Origin: Microbacterium sp.
Lineage (GTDB): Bacteria > Actinomycetota > Actinomycetes > Actinomycetales > Microbacteriaceae
Reading direction: 5' to 3'
DNA: 64,000 nucleotides
NCBI GenBank assembly: GCA_013823625.1
Contig: PNMM01000001.1
Span: forward strand, 992,001 to 1,056,000
Made by a program: the position numbers and the translations under genes. This document shows, one piece after another, positions 58,619 to 64,000 of the stretch; the first letter of the stretch is position 1, and each line of letters opens with the position of its first letter. Below the pieces are notes generated by a model. The model was not told the origin of the DNA. It ran no database searches and saw only the letters and a program-made list of their open reading frames with translations.

Positions 58619-59665
58619 TCAGCGGGCGTTGAGGGCGTGGGCCTGCTCGATGATGCGCACGGTCTCGAGGGCGTGGCGGGCATCCACCGGAACCGGGGCA
58701 CCGTCGCGGATGCTCGCCGCGACCTGTTCGTAGAAGTCGGGGTAGCCGCCCGCCTCGGTAGGTACGGGCACGAGGGGTTGTTCGCCGTTGTCAACGCCGA
58801 GCAGGCCCCACTCGGCCTTCGGCGTCTCGCCGTACCCTTCAGCTCCCGGCCAGCGGCCCACCTTGAGGTCGGGCTCTTGGCCGTCGAGGCCGTAGACGCT
58901 GTAGCCGCTCGCGTCGCCGAGCACGCGAAACCGCGGCCCGCTTTGCGCCGCGACGCGGCTCATCGTGAGGTGGCTGCGCACACCGCTGTCGTGGCGCAGC
59001 GACACGAACGCATCGTCTTCGCTGCCGAGGCCCTCGCGCACGGCGCGCAGTTCGGAGACCTCGAGAGTCGCGGGGCCGAAGAGCGTGAGCGCCTGGTCGA
59101 TCAGGTGACTGCCGAGATCGAAGAGAATGCCGCCGCCCTGAGCGGCACTGATCTGGCCCTGCCACTGGTCGCGCTTCGGGGCACCGAAGCGCTCGAACGT
59201 CGACTCGAAGCGGTGGACCGTGCCAAGCGCGCCACTCTGCACGAGCCGCGTGACCGTGCGAAAGTCACCGTCCCACCGGCGGTTCTGGAACACGGTGACC
59301 GGGCGACCGGCCTTCCCGGCGGCCGCGATGATGGCCTCGGCATCGGCAACCGTCGGCACGAAGGGCTTGTCGATGATGACGGCGGCTCCGGCCTCGAGTG
59401 CCGCAATGGCTTGCTCGCGGTGAACGTGCGGCGGCGACGCGAGCACGACAAGGTCGAGGTCGGCGGCCTGGGCGAGCAGGGCATCCGTCGACATGATCTG
59501 AGCATCGGGGTGTGCGGCGGCAGCCTGCGCGGCACGGTCGGCATCACTCGTGGCGATCGCGGCGATCGTGAAGGCCGGATTCGTGGCGAGGAAGGGGGCG
59601 TGAAAGACTCGACCCGCGAGTCCGAAGCCGATGATTCCCGCTCTCAGGGGTGCGCCATTGCTCAT
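58619..59665 (-). CDS. Gfo/Idh/MocA family oxidoreductase
   Basis: GIIGFGLAGRVFHAPFL, VIIDKPFVPTVADAEAII, GGGILFDLGSHLIDQAL. Confidence 0.93.
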   Translation of the reverse strand: MSNGAPLRAGIIGFGLAGRVFHAPFLATNPAFTIAAIATSDADRAAQAAAAHPDAQIMSTDALLAQAADLDLVVLASPPHVHREQAIAALEAGAAVIIDKPFVPTVADAEAIIAAAGKAGRPVTVFQNRRWDGDFRTVTRLVQSGALGTVHRFESTFERFGAPKRDQWQGQISAAQGGGILFDLGSHLIDQALTLFGPATLEVSELRAVREGLGSEDDAFVSLRHDSGVRSHLTMSRVAAQSGPRFRVLGDASGYSVYGLDGQEPDLKVGRWPGAEGYGETPKAEWGLLGVDNGEQPLVPVPTEAGGYPDFYEQVAASIRDGAPVPVDARHALETVRIIEQAHALNAR

Positions 59666-59690
59666 GGGCTCAGCCTAGATTGCGAAGGGG

Positions 59691-60179
59691 TTGACCATGA
59701 CGCAGGGCGGACGCGAGCGCGTAGCGGCCGACGCAGCGGCCCGCGGGCTCGAGGTCGAATTCATCGAACGGATGCGCGCGAACTCGCTCGAGGAGGCCGC
59801 CGAGATTCTCGGCATCACCCCGGCCGACATCGTGAAATCGCTCGTCGTCAAGCGCAGTGACGGCACGTTTCTCTTCGCGCTGATTCCCGGCGACCGGCAG
59901 ATCTCGTGGCCGAAGTTGCGGGCTCTCGTCGGGGTCAACAAACTGCAGCTGCCAGCACCCGAGCTCGCGCTCGAGGCCACGGGGTACGAGCGCGGCACGA
60001 TCACTCCCCTCGGCTCAACGACAGCGTGGCCCGTCTATGCCGATGCGGGCATGGTGGGGCGCCGCGTCTCGATGGGCGCGGGCGAACACGGCTACTCGCT
60101 CTTCGTCGAGGCCAATGAGTTGCTGGCTTCTCTCGCCGCCACCATTGCCGATATCAGCGAGCCGCTCGCCCCGCGCTGA
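59691..60179 (+). CDS. YbaK/EbsC-type aminoacyl-tRNA deacylase
   Basis: SLEEAAEILGITPADIVKSLVVKRSDGTFLFALIPGDRQISWPKLRAL. Confidence 0.88.
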   Translation: MTMTQGGRERVAADAAARGLEVEFIERMRANSLEEAAEILGITPADIVKSLVVKRSDGTFLFALIPGDRQISWPKLRALVGVNKLQLPAPELALEATGYERGTITPLGSTTAWPVYADAGMVGRRVSMGAGEHGYSLFVEANELLASLAATIADISEPLAPR

Positions 60180-60196
60180 CACGCGCTCCTCCGCGA

Positions 60197-60820
60197 TTAC
60201 TCGATCGGGACGGTGCACCAGGCGGGTTGTTCCATGACCGTCACCGTGAACGTCATGGTGTCGTCGAACCGAGCCAAGTCACCGTTGGCATACGACAGCT
60301 CACCCTGACCGGTGCCGGACCCTCCCGTCACCACGCCATTGCTGTCGCGGGTGACGGTCATCGAGCCGTTGGGAACCTGCCAGTAATCGCCCTTGCCGCC
60401 GACCCCGTCGAAACGATCGGCATACCACTGGTCGTCACCGAAGTTGAGCGTGATGCTGTTCGGGTCGATCTCGTAGGCGCTGACCCCATCCCACTCATCC
60501 CCCGGCCCGCCATTGCTCTCGAGCAAGATCGACGGGCACTCGGAGTTCTCGAACAAGAGGTCATCGTCGGCACAGATGCGAGCCGAGCCCGTGACGAAAG
60601 TCGTCTGCCCCTCAATGAGCCACCCGATGGGTTCGTCGGGCGTCGCCTCGTCGTCGCCTGCGGAGGCCGCGCCAGAAGCCGATGCGCTCGGGTCGGGCAC
60701 GGGCATCGACGTGGCGTCGGTGGCCGGCGCGGTGCACGCGGTGAGTGACACGAGCACCGCACACAGCGTCACGCTGAGGCCGGTGCCGAGCAACGCGCGC
60801 TTCGGGGTCATTCCGGTCAT
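60197..60820 (-). CDS. putative lipoprotein
   Basis: Signal with lipobox LTACTAP; TACACT-cacgtc-ATG upstream. Confidence 0.65.
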   Translation of the reverse strand: MTGMTPKRALLGTGLSVTLCAVLVSLTACTAPATDATSMPVPDPSASASGAASAGDDEATPDEPIGWLIEGQTTFVTGSARICADDDLLFENSECPSILLESNGGPGDEWDGVSAYEIDPNSITLNFGDDQWYADRFDGVGGKGDYWQVPNGSMTVTRDSNGVVTGGSGTGQGELSYANGDLARFDDTMTFTVTVMEQPAWCTVPIE

Positions 60821-60866
60821 GACGTGAGTGTACGTCGACTCGCGAACGAGGTGGAAGAGGAACGAG

Positions 60867-60989
60867 CTACGGCTGCGCCTCGGCCGGCACCGTCGCAGCA
60901 GCGGGAATCAGGCAGACGTCGCCCTCACAGGCCTCGGCGGCGGGGTCGCCGAGCATCGCGAAGGGCTTCGGTGCCGCATCCGTCGTCAT
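60867..60989 (-). CDS. 40-aa small protein with CX4C pair, coupled to dsbA/frnE-like gene
   Basis: MTTDAAPKPFAMLGDPAAEACEGDVCLIPAAATVPAEAQP*; ATGA overlap with the upstream stop (60986-60989); below ORF-track size limit. Confidence 0.65.
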   Translation of the reverse strand: MTTDAAPKPFAMLGDPAAEACEGDVCLIPAAATVPAEAQP

Positions 60990-61651
60990 GAGGCCTCGAC
61001 CGGAACGTCATCGCGCTCGGCAGCGGCCTGACGCAAAGCGGCGACGAAGGTGGCCGTCTCTTGAGCGCCCGAGATTCCGTAACGGTCGTCGATGACAAAG
61101 AACGGCACGCCCTGGATGCCATACGCGACCGCTTGCGCCATGTCAGCCTTCACGTCGGGCAAGTAGGTGTGCTCGGCGAGTGCGGTTGCTGCGGCGTCGC
61201 GGTCGAGCCCGACGTCGGAGGCGAGCTCGGCGAGGTCGTCGGCGCGGCCGATGTGGCGCCCCTCGGTGAAGTAGGCGCGCAAGAGGCGCTCTTTCAGCTC
61301 GACTTGCTTGCCGTGCGCTTTCGCGAAGTGCAGGAGTTCGTGCGCCAGCACCGTGTTGGTCTGGTGGATGCGGTCGTAGTGGTACTCGAGGCCCACCGAC
61401 TCGGCGATGCCACTCACGCGGTCGACCATCATCTGCGCCTGCTCGGGGCTGATGCCCTTGCGCTGGCTCAAGTAGTCAACGGGCGAGCCCTCGAAGTCGA
61501 CCGGAGTATCGGGCGCGAGCTCGAAGCTGCGATAGGTCACGCGCACCTCACCCGGATACTGCTCGACGGCAGCCTCGAACTTGCGCTTGCCGATGTAGCA
61601 CCAAGGGCACTGCACGTCAGACCAAATCTGCACGTCGATGGGGTTACTCAT
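60986..61651 (-). CDS. DsbA family oxidoreductase (FrnE-like)
   Basis: IWSDVQCPWCYIGKRKFE (CPWC), GIQGVPFFVIDDRYGISGAQ. Confidence 0.93.
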   Translation of the reverse strand: MSNPIDVQIWSDVQCPWCYIGKRKFEAAVEQYPGEVRVTYRSFELAPDTPVDFEGSPVDYLSQRKGISPEQAQMMVDRVSGIAESVGLEYHYDRIHQTNTVLAHELLHFAKAHGKQVELKERLLRAYFTEGRHIGRADDLAELASDVGLDRDAAATALAEHTYLPDVKADMAQAVAYGIQGVPFFVIDDRYGISGAQETATFVAALRQAAAERDDVPVEAS

Positions 61652-61685
61652 GCTGAGGTCAACGCCCTAACGTGCGCCGTATTCC

Positions 61686-63071
<1,386 letters not shown>

Positions 63072-63171
63072 GAGGGGTTCTCCTGTTCTGGCCGAGCTGG
63101 ATGCCCGGCGCCGAGTTACGCAATGCCGAGAAGTCTAGTGATCACGAGTCACGGCGCCGCGCGCCACCGGG

Positions 63172-63966
63172 CTACGCGGAGGGAGCATCCACTGCCCCGC
63201 CGAAGCGGCGGTCTCGGCTCGCAAAGTCTTCAATCGCGGCCCACAAGTGCCGGCGCCGGAAGTCGGGCCACAGCGTGTTGAGAAACACCATCTCGGCGTA
63301 GGCGCTCTGCCACAGCATGAAGTTGCTTGTGCGCTGCTCGCCGCTCGACCGCACGAAGAGGTCGACGTCGGGCTGGTCGGGCTCGTAGAGGTGCTTCGCG
63401 ATCGATCGCTCGGTGATGCGGGCGGGGTCGACGCGACCGGCCTTGACGTCGGCGGCGAGGGCGCGCACGGCATCCACGAGCTCAACGCGGCCGCCGTAGT
63501 TGACGCACATCGTCAGGGTGAGGCCCGTGTTGCCGGCCGTGCGGGCTTGCGCCTCTTCGAGCTCGCTGATGACGCTGCGCCACAGGCGCGGACGACGCCC
63601 CGCCCAGCGGATGCGCACGTTCCAGGCATCGAGCTGGTCGCGGCGGCGGCGCAACACTTCGCGGTTGAAGCCCATGAGAAAGCGCACCTCATCAGGACTT
63701 CTGCTCCAGTTTTCGGTGCTGAAGGCGTAGACACTGAGGTGCTGCACACCGATCTGCACCGCGCCCGCGACGACATCGAGCAGGCTCGCTTCGCCCGCGC
63801 GGTGGCCCTCAACGCGCGTGAGGCCCTGCCGGTTGGCCCAGCGACCGTTTCCGTCCATGACGATCGCGACGTGCTGCGGCACGGCCTCTCGCCGAAGCTC
63901 GGGGGGATGCTCGCCCGTCCAGTCGAGCGGACGCAGCGGTTCGGGGTTACGCACATCTCTGCTCAC
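63172..63966 (-). CDS. uppS: isoprenyl transferase (undecaprenyl/decaprenyl diphosphate synthase)
   Basis: [72 protein letters not shown]. Confidence 0.96.
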   Translation of the reverse strand: MSRDVRNPEPLRPLDWTGEHPPELRREAVPQHVAIVMDGNGRWANRQGLTRVEGHRAGEASLLDVVAGAVQIGVQHLSVYAFSTENWSRSPDEVRFLMGFNREVLRRRRDQLDAWNVRIRWAGRRPRLWRSVISELEEAQARTAGNTGLTLTMCVNYGGRVELVDAVRALAADVKAGRVDPARITERSIAKHLYEPDQPDVDLFVRSSGEQRTSNFMLWQSAYAEMVFLNTLWPDFRRRHLWAAIEDFASRDRRFGGAVDAPSA

Positions 63967-64000
63967 GCTGACTCCTCCGTCGTGGCAGCCGCTGCGGCGG

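Overview
High-GC actinobacterial chromosome segment. Gene content and order (lpdA-sucB, lipB-lipA, glnA1/glnE/glnA2, FAS-II locus fabD-fabH-acpP-fabF with a PucR/FasR-type regulator, dusB-dgt-dnaG, glyS, uppS) fit Microbacteriaceae or a close relative. Most of the window is core metabolism. The clearest accessory feature is a ~2.6 kb insert between glnA1 and glnE (about 9079-11705). It is flanked by a 30-bp perfect direct repeat: the intact glnE 3' end on the right and a diverged GlnE C-terminal remnant on the left. The insert carries a cloverleaf-forming tRNA-like gene with a GAG anticodon but no class II variable arm, and a KAP-family P-loop NTPase. Other points of interest: a GlnR-type operator upstream of glnA1; at least 17 genes with a TANNNT -10 hexamer exactly 6-7 nt upstream of the start codon (predicted leaderless transcripts), including two very compact divergent promoters; a coupled histidine kinase / receiver-only protein / AzlC / AzlD operon; a pseudokinase; an NCS1-type permease with a ~500-aa disordered N-terminus containing a pentapeptide repeat; and an unlisted 40-aa Cys-pair protein coupled to a DsbA/FrnE-like gene. 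All calls come from reading the sequence and the ORF track; no database search was run.
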